From Oryzias latipes (lineage: Eukaryota > Chordata > Actinopteri > Beloniformes > Adrianichthyidae), in the NCBI RefSeq assembly GCF_002234675.1, contig NC_019859.2, forward strand, positions 35,573,960-35,637,959: a stretch of DNA of 64,000 nt, written 5' to 3'. The notes under the pieces are model-generated. The model searched no databases. It saw only the letters and a program-made list of their open reading frames with translations, and was not told the origin of the DNA. Shown in pieces: positions 10,944 through 22,700 of this stretch (position 1 is its first letter; every line of letters begins with the position of its first letter). Position numbers and translations under genes: made by a program.

Positions 10944-11625
10944 GTGTGTGTCCGAATTCCCACCCTAACCCCTATAGAGTGCACTCTATAGTGCATTAAC
11001 CAATTTCAGGTGCCGTCTGAATCTACAATTCCCAAATCCAGTGCCCTGGAAATCTCCCAGAAGTCTCAGCAAAAAACTAGTGTGCATCAATGCTCACTAG
11101 ATTGGCTGTGATATACACCACAATACATTGCATCAGAACATTCATTCATATTCTTCCGTTTGTCCCTTTCGGGGTCACGGGGCTGCTGGAGCCTATCCCG
11201 GCCACTTGTGGGTGAAGGCAGGGGACACTCTGGACAGGTCACCAGTCCGTCGCAGGTTCAGAACATTTTTTACTAAAAAAAATGTATTTTTAAAATAAAT
11301 TATCAACGTTTTTTATATTCAGAAGACAGTTGATTCATAAATAATCGTCTCAAACCGCTCATTAATTAGATTTTAACATCCTGAAATCGTTGATGTCATA
11401 TCCGCCATTAAAAAAAAAAAGTAGTGAGTGTGGTGTCTGAAGTGCTTTAAAAATACTATGACGCTACATAGTGCCGCACTTTATGCTTATTGTTTAGTAG
11501 TTGGGGTCAGGGTGGGAATTCAGACACAACATTCGATTTGGACAGCATTACAAAATGGGGAATGCACTATATAGTGCACTATGTAGTGCACTGTAATGCG
11601 TAGGGAAGGACTTCGGACACAACCC
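10944..11625 (+). mobile_element. MITE family Q, long copy with a SINE insertion
   Basis: It starts GTGTGTGTCCGAATTCCCAC and ends GGACTTCGGACACAACCCTG, so the ends carry an inverted TGTGTCCGAA-like motif. ATATAGTGCACTAT-type palindromes sit inside both ends. Related copies lie at 9185-9547 (reversed), 12179-12615 and 33505-33925. A SINE-type fragment interrupts it at 11148-11262. Confidence 0.65.
11148..11262 (-). repeat. SINE-like family 1, truncated insertion with a target duplication
   Basis: The reverse-strand tail of the family (GTCCCTTTCGGGGTCACGGG, GCTGGAGCCTATCCCGGCC) is flanked by the direct repeat CAGAACATT on both sides (about 11136-11144 and 11260-11268). This is the pattern expected of a retroposed fragment. 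The ATTCATTCAT run at its left is the family's 3' simple-sequence tail. Confidence 0.65.
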
Positions 11626-12008
11626 TGGTCTGTTCGTTTGTTGCCAGACATTCACGGTTTTGTAGCCCAAAAGTGGTCAAAAAAACCACCAGATCCCACA
11701 AAAGAACCACCAAAAGAAGTGAATCAGTGATTAATTGATTTTTGCTTCCCGTTTTAAAAGAAACTTTGAGACGTTTCTAGTGATATTACATCCACAATTT
11801 TGCTGCTAGTCAGAGCAAAAATTGGACAGTGGACTCTCATTGAGCTCCATTAATTACCACAGGGGATCAATGTGAGCTCATGTACCACCCCTGCTCCTTT
11901 CTTAAACATTGAGAACAATTAAAAAGAAGGCGAAAAAACTAACTTATTGGTAATTTATTGTTATAATTAAGTCACATTTTTTCCTGCCTTTTTACTTTTC
12001 ATGAATTT
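11626..12008. other. Intergenic spacer, no feature seen
   Basis: The sequence is AT-rich, with no supported reading frame and no recognisable repeat ends. Confidence 0.5.
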
Positions 12009-12916
12009 AAAGGGCATATATCATGCAAAATCATATTTTTTAGCTTTTAAGTGTATTTTAACGTTCACTCCTAATGAACATTTGAATTTGAAAACAAACT
12101 CTGAAGCGATATAGTTTTGATTGAGGAGTCTGCGCTATAAGCCCCGCCCCCAGGCTAACACACGCATTCAGGCTACGTACGAATTCCTTCTTTACTCACT
12201 ATATTGTGCATTTGTTCACCATTTTGTAGTGCTGTCTGAATCTAAAATACCCAAATCCAGTGCCCTGGAAATTTCCCAGAAGTCTCTGCGAAAAACCAGT
12301 GTGCATCAATGCTCACTAGATTGGCGAATATAGACCACAATGCATTGCGTTTGTACAATTTTTGCAAAGAAAATGTATTTAAATGTATTTTTAGTAGAAT
12401 ATCAAGATTTTTTGTTTGTTCAGAACACAGTGGATTCATAGTCATAACAAAATGCTCCTATTGAGATTTTCACTTTGTTAAATCGTAACGGCATATTCGC
12501 CGTTAAAAAAAAACAAAGTAGTGAGCATGGCGCCTGAATTTTTTTAAAAATCCAGTGCACTACAAAGTGCAGCACTATATAGTTTTTTGGTAGTTAGGGG
12601 TTGAGGCGGGAATCTGGAATTTGGAGCTAGCGGTGATAGGCTAATTGCTTCACTTTTCTACGCACAATGTGCACTTCCATCTTTGCAAACGTTGGGATGT
12701 TTGTATTCGTGGGTGAAGCACAGACACGCTGCCAAGGTCGGTTAACGACCCACGAGGAGAGGAAGGCGGAGCCCCAGATATCGAGTCGTCGAGCTGCAAA
12801 AATAACTCGTATTTCCTAAAAATATTGTTCTGTAGTTTGCCAAAGATAATATATTGTCACATAAATGGTTGTCGTTTACTACAAAAGGCTGAAGAAGAGC
12901 ATGATATGGGACCTTT
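12009..12916. mobile_element. MITE family P, copy interrupted by a family Q MITE
   Basis: The ends are inverted: AAAGGGCATATATCATGC at 12009 and GCATGATATGGGACCTTT ending at 12916. The interior has the family hallmark blocks CCCCGCCCCCAGGCTAAC and GAGGAAGGCGGAGCC. These also occur at 21985-22466, 57738-58165 and 62466-62592. A family Q copy is inserted near 12179-12615. Confidence 0.7.
12179..12615 (+). mobile_element. MITE family Q, copy nested in a family P MITE
   Basis: The family order of blocks is visible: GTCTGAATCTAAAATACCC, CCAGTGCCCTGGAAATTTCC, GCTCACTAGATTGG, GTAGTGAGCATGG, and GCAGCACTATATAGTT near the end. It interrupts the family P sequence between CACGCATTCAGGCTACG and GGAGCTAGCGGTGATAGGC. 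Confidence 0.6.
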
Positions 12917-13725
12917 AAGAGGAAGAAAATATGCATAGGACAATAAAACAGGTAAAAGACAGAATTCAGTTAGAAATGCAGGATAAAACTAAATCAATTT
13001 TATCAAGCCAGTAGTGCTGGCTTGATAAAATCCATCTGAAATCAATCGAAGCTTAATAAATCAGTAATCGATCTATAAAGGAAGAGATCGATCTTCCCTT
13101 TTCTGGTGACCGAACACACATCAGCAATAAAGCCAAAGTCTGCTAGCTAACATATAAAGGAATTTCCCACAGTACGGCTAATGCTAACGCTCATTCGACC
13201 TAAATGAACAGCTTTATTTACTCACAGGCAAGAATTTTACAAACTCTTTTAAGGAAACTTTTTTTAAGAAACCAATTTCTCTGTTTCTCTGTTTGAGAAA
13301 TCCTGTAACCCTGTATGGTTTTAACAATCACTGGTTTATTATTTCACTGATGCATTTACAGTATGTCAACTGTAGCAGATTATTGAATATCTTTAAAATA
13401 TCTATACATTGTTAATGTTTTTCCATACAAACATGTCTAGATGTGTAAATCATGTAAATTAAAAAATGTATCAAATTGACTGGATCAAATAGATCAAATG
13501 AATTAAATCCATCCAGGCTCTGGTGAATCGAATTGAATCAATTCTGGAAATTGCTGCTGATACTCATCCCTGTCTAAAGATGATCTCCCAGCACCGGCCA
13601 GTCTGTGTGTCTGTCTGCACCTTGGTGGCCCAGAAACGCCGGGGTGGTCGTTAGACGAAGTACTACAAAAACAGTCAATGACAGATTCTAACATGTGGAT
13701 ACTTTTCTCTTTTATTTTCTTCAAG
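12917..13725. other. Region upstream of tdrd7 coding exon 1, no repeat or exon recognised
   Basis: The sequence is AT-rich, probably an intron in the 5' untranslated part of tdrd7. The last bases form a good acceptor: a pyrimidine run at 13701-13722 and AG at 13724-13725, with a branch-like TTCTAAC at 13685-13691. A SINE-free inverted motif, AGCCAGTAGTGCTGGCT, lies near 13006-13022. Confidence 0.4.
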
Positions 13726-13734
13726 CTTTTCACC

Positions 13735-16700
13735 ATGGAGAACGAGTCAATTGAGAAAGTGCTGAGGGCTGTCCTGCAGTCCTCTAAGTCTGGGATCTCC
13801 ATCAGGAGTCTCCAGGCGGAGTACCGCTCTCTGTGCGGGGAGAGCCTCCCACTGAAAAGGCTCGGATACCAGACTCTAGAGGATTACCTTAAAAGTATTC
13901 CCTCTGTGGTGAGGCTCGATCACCGCATGGGAGAGGTAACGTTTTACTGTCATTTAAATCTGTGCTCTGTGTGGCAGACCTTACACTCAAATGTTCTTAT
14001 CTACTAATGTGGAACCTGACAATATTACAAGAAATGAAAGAACCGCCTCTTATTTGTTTTATTTTGCTTTCTAAATGACTTTCTGAAATGTATGTTTAAG
14101 TAAAATTGTCTTCAGAATTACAGTCATGGCACTTTTAGTAGGATTTATTGACTTTTTTTTTCTATTTATGGCTCTCCTCCCCTCACCACTGCCTTGTTTG
14201 AGAAACTGCAAAATTTTTGCTTTACTCGTTAAAAAAGTGTCTAAATGAATCTTTCCCACAGTTGATGTGCTTTGCCCGTGTGTGCGATGAGACGGCACAC
14301 ATTGCAGAGCTGGTTGCCAGGCAAAAGTCGTCAAAAAAACCTGCCCGGTCTTGGACTGCGAACTCTGGCAGGAGGGTCAAACCACCTGACCCCTACCTGC
14401 CTAACGGTGTGTAACAGCTTGGTCAGGTCAGCCTAAAACATGCACGGTTTTTAACATGTGACTCATGTCATGTTCAGTTGTCATGTAAACATGTCAGGAA
14501 AATCTTCACATTTAGGAATTCTAGAACTACAAAGTCTGCTGCTTTTTCTGTGCTTCCTTGGAAAACTAGATAGATTCAATGAACTAAGAGCATCAAAAAA
14601 GTCACAAACGATACCGAATGACGCACGATACGGTGGACCTCATTCTGTGTGTTGCATTGTGGGAAAGCATCTATTGATTATTTTCTTTTTATTGTCCTCT
14701 GTTTGGTTCCTGATCATCCAGTACCACACGGGGCTGCATGAAGAGCCTTTGTCTTTAAAGACATTTTTAATGTCAAATACTGAATCTTTATAGTGCAAAG
14801 CCAGCGGTGCAGTGGTTAGCACTCTTGTCTCACAGCAAGGCCGCATTTACTCTGCATGGTTCAAGTGACCCAATTCCGATTTTTTTATTTTTCTCATGTG
14901 GCACAGATCAGATCTGACCGGTGAACGTGTAAGCAGGACAACAGCGCATGGATTCTGATTTTCTCAGATCGGATTCAGGCCTCAATCATATGTGGAAATA
15001 AATAGGATACGAATCGGATAGGTGCATTTGCATGTGCCATGTAAGCAGACAAATCGGATATTCCCCAGTAAATGCGAGTCGTATGTCAGTGACGTCAACT
15101 CAGGACAACACCAACTGAGATCACATGACTTATTAAGGTGCTTTTGTGCTGATTTTGCTGTTCGGGGACAGCTGGAGCCCCATCAGCTGAAGCCTAAGGC
15201 TTTCAGCCTCAGGTTTCAGACCGTAGTCGGAAACCGCTGTTATTCCCGGTCCGGTCCCGCTCGGGACACTAACTAATCAAGCGGGACACCGTTGCTATGA
15301 AACAGGCTAGAAGCTGTTTATTTCTTTGCTTGTGTTGCGGAGTGGGGGCGTGTATGATGGGGACCGCACGTGCGTGAGGAGGGGGGGGGGGGGGGGGGTG
15401 AGCGCGGAGCGGGAGAGTGTCGGAGAACTGTGATAAAAAGAAGGTGTCTCCCCCAAAACTGTTTTGGAGTCTTTCTTAACCCACTCTGGAGGCGGAGGGT
15501 TCCGAACGGGAAAGTGAACCCCGAAGGAGAATCCGCCTTCGGCCCTGGAGAAAATCTCCCGTGCGTTTCTGACCACGGTCGGAAAAAGAGAATTCACCGC
15601 GCAGGAAAGGTTCAACACTTGGATCAAACTGTTAGTACAGCACAACGTCTGCAAACACTTCCTCATTGAAAACTCAGAGAGAGCACATAAGCCGGCCAAA
15701 CAGCCCCCCTTCTTCCTCTCCCGCGCTTCCCCTCTCCCGCCTCATCCTGGAGTGCCCAAGGCAACCCCTCCTTCGTCGCTGAGTTGCCTCCATGACAACC
15801 CTAGTCAAAAAAGTCAGAAGGACGTCCGCGGAAGGCAGAAATGCTGCTACGTAGTCCTCAGAACGTCTACGTTTGATACTTTCAGCATTGTATAATGTAA
15901 ATGCAAAAATCGGATACAGGTCACTTTTAAAAGATGATGTAAGCGGGTCGTCAAAAAAATCGGATATAGTCAGAAAATCGGATATTGGCATCAAGACCTG
16001 CAGTGTAAATGCAGCCCAAGAAGTCCCCTGGTTCAAGTCCCGGCTGGGGGACCTTTCTGTGTGGAGTTAGCATGTTCTCCCCGTGCATCCCTGGGTTTTC
16101 TCTGGGGACTTCCTTCCACCGCTATGACTTCCTCTCACTCTTTCTGTTTTTTTGGATTTCCTTTATGTGAAGGAACTTCCATTGAATGACCAAAGTGGGA
16201 GGTGTCAAATCCGGTTACAGCTAAATGATGATTATTAAAACCTTATTGCATTTGTTGGAAACAAAGATTTTGGCAGGGAGGTGTCTTACAGACCATTGGT
16301 CAGCAGATTTCCTGTTTTTACGTTGTGCAGTTATTTTTAAAACTGCCTATTAGGCATAAATATTCTTTTATTGATTCTTTTTTTTCTCCTGGAGGTTCTC
16401 TGTTCTTTGAAATCATTGTTTTGATCGAATACATGATATAGTACTAACACAATCATGTTTTTTTTTTTTTAAATCAAAACATTTGCTCTGAAGATTTATT
16501 GCGTCACGAATGTCGGGTTTAGAAACGCAAATGACTCTTAAAGTGAAACTAGCAATTTCTATTTTTGAATTTGTTAATATGGTGTTGTTTTTTTAATTCA
16601 ATTTTTCATTAATCTTATGGCCAGGGGTTCCTAGGTTTTCTCTGAAGCAGCCGTCATGTCGCCCTTCTGCTGGTAGTTCCAGCAGCTCCTCCAAACCTTC

Positions 16701-19700
16701 TAAGTTTCATGATGGATCCAGAAACAGCAGCGCTTCTGGGTTTTACAGGTTGTTCAAATGTGTTTTTTGTTTTTCTTTTTTTCATGATTTTATTTAAATT
16801 GCCAAATAGAATGTACTTGTTGTAGTGTCACACAAAGGCGCTCCTGTTGTTTGTGATCTCAGACAGATGAAGCAGGAGATGAGGCCTTTCACACAGGTCC
16901 AGCACAGGCCGACAGCCGCTCCCCCAGCAGTGAAGCAGACGGACGCTCTGAACAGGTCAATGTGGGGGACTGGGACTGTAAAGTGCTTTGGGCCTTCCAG
17001 GAAGCTAGAAACGCGCTTTACAAGTACCGCCGTTTGCCATTTTTATGAATGTGTAGCAGCTTTTGTGCTTCTGAACCTTCTGAATAATCTAAAGGGCCTG
17101 TATCCTGCTTTTCTAAAGCATTCCAGAGTAAACTATATCCATATGTATGATCATATATTACCTTTGGAACACTAAAAAACACGTTTTTAATGAATTGAGT
17201 TATTTTTGCAGCTCATTTTCCTACCCAAAAGTCAGAGTACTCGATCTCTGAGGCTCCGCATTTGGGAGGGGCTGGTGCTCAGAGACACAGGTTTATAGAG
17301 GAACACTCAGAAATGCAGGAATGGATCATAATACCACTTTGGATTGTTTTAGTGATGAATGAACATTAAAGTGCACTTAAAAGCTCAAAAAGGTGATTTT
17401 TCATGATGCAGGCCCTTTAAAGGGAGACAATTTAGATGTTTTTTTAAATCATGATTTAATAAAAGGATTGGGAAAAAATGGGGGGGGGGGGGGCGCACAG
17501 GTCCATGTGTTTCATCTCATGTGACCTTAAATACTGTCAGAAAGTTTGAAGTTGTACTGAAATATATTACACTGAATATTTAGACATCTTTTTTTTCAGG
17601 ACTTAACTTCAAGTATGTTTTTGTAACTGGACCTCTTTAGATTTTAGCTGAAGACCCCTGTTCTGTTTAGTGTAGTCTGTTCAGAAGTTTTAACAGATTT
17701 GTCAATAAAGTTTTCTTTTTTTAAATAGAAAAAAGCAAAGCATGGAGAAGAAAAAGGACACAGGTATGAAAAAACTTACATTAGTAACCATTATAGCTTC
17801 ACTGAAATTCTATAAAATATGCATATTTATTTGTCTTTACTTCTTGTTTGTTAATATTTTTCAATATTGAAGAGAAAAAAACATAAAAGTGAAGGGCAAA
17901 ACGTGTGGCTAATCTTATTTATATGTATAATACAAATAAATCGACCAAGTAAAAGTTTTCTTCTGCTTATATTTGCAGAATTTCAACAGGATTCAAGGCA
18001 GTTTGGAGTCAGTCAGGTACAAACATAGTCTTTTTAAACTTTTCTCCATTTAATACCTTTTATTTGTGCTTTAAAACACAAATGTCTTACAATGTGTTTT
18101 GATTGTTTTGACCACACATGAACACATGCTGGTCCTCCTTCAGTTTCTTTTTCAGGCTTTAACTAGGAGCTGCGTTTCCAGAAGAAAATGCAGGGTTGAT
18201 GCTGTGTTGCTGAAACTTAAAGGGTCATAATTGGCTAAATAAAGAAATGATCAAAGTTGACTATAAATAAAGTGAAAACAGCACAATAACAAAAAAAGAT
18301 ATGTTTGTGAAAAATGCCAGTCGGGTATCGAACCAGCGAGCTTCTGTACCAAGGATTCCCCATGTATTTCAATGGAGGCAGAAATCCTGGAATATCTGGA
18401 AAAGTTCAAGGATTTGAAGGAGCAAAAGTCACAGCTGGAAAAAGCTGAAAGAGCTGAACAATTTAATAGTTATAAAATAGCGGAAAAATTATGCGTTAAG
18501 CGGCAAAAAGTGGTGTAAGATACTATAATAAAGAAACAGGAAAACAATGGTTTAAGGATTTATAGCTGTCAACCAGTAAGTTAAGGTTGCTTTTTTCCTG
18601 GATCGTATTGCCGTGGGACGAGCAACTCCAGCCGTGTCTCATGTCTCTGCAGAGTTCTCCATACGTCGCAGCAGAAGTGCAGAAGAACATGAGGCAGCTT
18701 CTGAAAAAGTACAGCAACGGCCTCTGGATGTCCAAACTGTCAGAGGTCTACAGGGAAATGTTTCATCAGGAGCTTCATCCTCAAGCACTGACAGACCTGG
18801 AGAAGTGGACTCACATCTGTTTTGTGAGTTGTCACTTTTCTGTTTGTGACTTTTGGGAGAAAATGTGTTCGTTTGTGAACCTTAAAAGCAGAACCTACGC
18901 CACATCATTTCTCAGTGGTGGAACCAATGAAAGTCTGGAGCTACGTTCACGCCGGCCGCGTTGTAAAGTCTACGTCAGGGCTGCTCATGACGTCGATTGC
19001 GTTGGCCCATGTCTCTGGTCCCCTGCAAATACGGGGGGATGCAGTATATTCAACCTAAAGTTTTGCCTTCCACGTCTGAAATCCTTTTTTTTTTTTTTTT
19101 TACAGTCTCTTCCTTTCATGTCTTCACAGTTGGAGAAAGCTGCTTCTGAGAACCGAGCGGACCGAGTTATTTATCCTCTGCTGCTTTCCCAGCTCAAGAC
19201 TCTGAACAACCCTGTGTTTGTGCGTTGACATGCTTATTTGAACACTCCACTCAACTGCCAATGCTTTTTCTTTTTTTCCAAATTTCAAGGAGGGTGTGAA
19301 TTCTTTATCTTATTCCGTTGTTTGCTTTCCTACAACAGCCGTCATATCAGTAATATCCTAAAAGGGGTCAAATCGACAGCGATGGTTTCATGTCCGTCTG
19401 TGTTTCCTGAAGGTGAACGTTCTCTACCAGGATGTGTGCGTCTCAAACGTCTGCGCAGACGGCACTTTGTACTGCCGGCTGCCTTCGCCAGGAGCTTTCA
19501 GGCTAACAAGGATGTTGGAAGAGATCGCTTCTGGCATCTCGCAGGTACGTTCCTGTTCAGTTCAATACTTGAAGCGTTTCAGGTCCCGGAACACGGCCGA
19601 CCTGCTGCATTATAGAGTTTTTATTTATAGTTTTTCTTCCTAAATGTCATAAATGAATGAAGAAATCCTTTGCAACTGGCCTGTGGAGTCGTGAAAATGC

Positions 19701-22700
19701 GGTCATTTCCATTGATTCTGTGTATTGTCACAATCAGCAGACGTGAGCCCAGCGGCAGGGCGGGAGACTGCTCAGCTCAGTTTGAGACAAATTCCAGAGA
19801 AAAAGTCTAATTTTGCTCAGACATTGGTGCCTCATTTGTGATCATTCCCCCTGAATCCCATGTCTTAAGGTTATCTTTGTTTTAGTGCACAATTGCACCT
19901 TGAAAGGTTTCTTTTAGGCCTGCTCAATAGACCGCAAATTTATCGTTATTGTGACATCAAGCTGTGCAATAACCATAACGCAAAAGGCAGCGAAAACTGC
20001 AAAGAATTGTACCTTAAATGTACTGAAACAATTTCATGGCAGCTTGGAGTATTTCACGAATCAAATAAATCCCTTTTTGGATTTGACCAATCGGATGGAC
20101 GTCTTCACGTTGTTGACCAATCGGATGTTAGATACTCGCCTCCTATGTAGACGAGGGTCATATTGAAGTGTAATTGGTTGAATACTTAAAAACATTCAAC
20201 CATCGTTTTCCTGTTTCTACTTCTTTATTCTAGTATCTTCCTCCATTTTCTGCTGCTTAACTCCTACAATGTTTCAGCTATTTCAACCATTCAACTATTC
20301 AAATGTTCAGCTCTTTCAGCTTTTTCCAGCTGTGACTTTTGCTCCTTCAAATCCCTGAACTTTTCCCGATATTCCAGGATTTCTGCCTCCATTGAAATAA
20401 ATGGGGAATCCTTGGTGCAGAAGCTTGACGGTTCGATACCCGGCTCTGGCATTTTTCACAAACATATCTATTTTGTTATTGTGCTGTTTTCACTATATTT
20501 ATAGTCAACTTTGATCATTTCTTTACTTATTTTTAATTTTTTGCCAGTTATGACCCTTTAAGTTTCATTTTTACTTCAGCAATATAGCATTCAACGCTGC
20601 ATCGCAAGTTATGTCGTCATCGCAATATTGATCACTAAAGTGTCAAGTTTTCCTCATATCGTGTAGCCCTAGTTTCTCTACACAGACGGGGGGGTCGAGT
20701 CCACCTTGATTCAAAGGACTGTGCTGTTCTAGAAATGTTTGCAGCAGATCAGGGAATGGCTCCCAGCTTTTCAGTCAAAGCTGGCTGCTAGAAAACGTCT
20801 AAAATGTTGACGTGGTCAAAGAAAGCGAGGCTTTAGGGCGGCAGAGTTCACGTCTGGACGAGTGTTCTCATTTCTGGCTCTGGAAGGCTTTTGTATCACG
20901 GCCTTGATGTGAGATGGAAACTCATTCATGTGAGAAGCGCCGTCATTTCATCTCCTTCTATTGATTATTGACTTTTCTCATTTTGCAAGTGTTTTTTTAT
21001 TTTTATTTTACCTTCAACTTTCTGTTTCTCAGATGACCACGGAGCTTCTGGTTTCCCAACCTTTCATTGGGAAGTTCTGTCTGGCTCGGTTCAGAGGACA
21101 GTGGGCCAGAGCAGAGGTAAACATAACTTCTTAAACATTATTTTCTTTGGTCAAGGTTTTTGGTTTAAACTGAGCATAACCTGCATAACCGATGTGTTTG
21201 GTCTCAGATCACCAACATGTTTGGCGACATGATGATGGAGGTCCTCTTCATAGACTTTGCTGTACCAGTAACTGTAGAACTTGCGGGCCTTCGAGAGATT
21301 CCTCCACCTTTCCTGAAGGACTTTGGTTTCATCCCACCTCAGGTCATTACATTTATGCTTCTGTGTGAATCCTACAAAAGCCTTGCTGCTCAGCTGGTCT
21401 ATATAATGACCACTCTTGGTGAACGTGGCCGTACGTTGGTTTGCTCTCCTCAGGCTGTTAAGTGTCGACTAGCAGAAGTCGACGCTCCAGGCGTGGACTG
21501 GAGCCCAGAAGCCATTGTTTGGTTGAGAGAGAAGGTTCTGGAAGCTGAAAGCTGCAAAGTAAAGGTAACATGTTAAAGAAGTGTTGCTCTGCAGTTCTAT
21601 CTGTGCATTTTCTTCTCATTTGGGGCCACTGAAAGCTCAGATGGATTTGTTAAGCTGTCGACTAAAGTTAGATAAAAACAGCAGTTTGGAAAAAAGATTT
21701 GTTGTTTTTTTTTACTGTAAAATTGTTCCCAGTGGTCTTTTAACTATGATCATGGAGTTTTTAATAAAAATTTAGAAGCCTGTGTTGTTTTTTTAAATAT
21801 GGAGGATAGGAACAGACTAATAGAAATAAATATATACGCCACTAAGTTGTTAAATAAATGTGCTATTAATTATTTAAAATAGTCATATAGTAAATAAAGT
21901 TAGAAGGAAAAAAATGTTGAAACATATTTGGCATTTTTAAAAAAAAGCAAATTTAAATAGTTCATGTCATTAATTCTTAATTTCTAAGTATTCCTGTAAA
22001 AATCTGCTCTCTGAGCACCAGCCCCTCCGTATCCGCGGAAACGAGTGGGTCCTCACATTGTGACATCACAAAGTGAGGAACAGCCCCTTCCAGGAAGAGT
22101 CTGTGCTGCAGGCTCTGCCCCCAGGCTAACACTCACGCCCACTTTCTCAGTGGAGCTAGCGGTGATCGGCTAAACGCGTCCCTTTTCTATAACCAATATG
22201 AACATCCATCTTTGCTAAAGTTTGGATGATGTTTGTTTTCTTGGGAGAAACACAGATACGCTGCTGTCTCCAGATTGATGTGATGAAATAGGCGACACCC
22301 ACAAGGAGTGAAGGCGGAGCCTCATAGATGGAGTCATCTTACTACCGGGTTACTCGGGAAATTATATATTTTTAATCGTTCTTTAGTGTTCCAAATGTAA
22401 TGTTGTATCATATATATGGATGTAGTTTACGCTGAAGGGCTTAGGAACAGCATGGTATAAGCCTTTAAGACATATTTTCTGCACATTGACAGCAGCTTTT
22501 TTTCTTCTTCTCACCCATATTTTTTTTCATTTTTTTCATCAAATTTTTTTTTTTTTTTTTCCTTTTTATATTGTCTAAAATAAAATTGTATGTAATATCA
22601 TATCATAGTTTATTAGAATTTTGCTTTAGGATTGTGGGTGAGACTGTTGCTTAGTTAATTAAGCTTATTTCCCAGCATGCCTTTGTTGACATTCTCTCCC

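Noticed and set aside
14803..14840. Possible tRNA gene suggested by TGGTTAGCACTC and GGTTCAAGTCC
   Set aside because: The motifs belong to a dispersed repeat also present at 37535 and are too far from a normal tRNA structure.
15307..15699. Frames on both strands around the G-run at 15380
   Set aside because: Poly-proline/glycine translation of homopolymer and transposon sequence.
18320..18345. Possible tRNA gene suggested by GGTTCGATACC
   Set aside because: Only box-like motifs are present, repeated in three dispersed copies without a cloverleaf. It is a SINE-type repeat.
18587..19228. Plus-strand frame of 213 codons
   Set aside because: It reads through tdrd7 exons 7 and 8 and their introns. 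Splice sites and homology support two separate exons instead.
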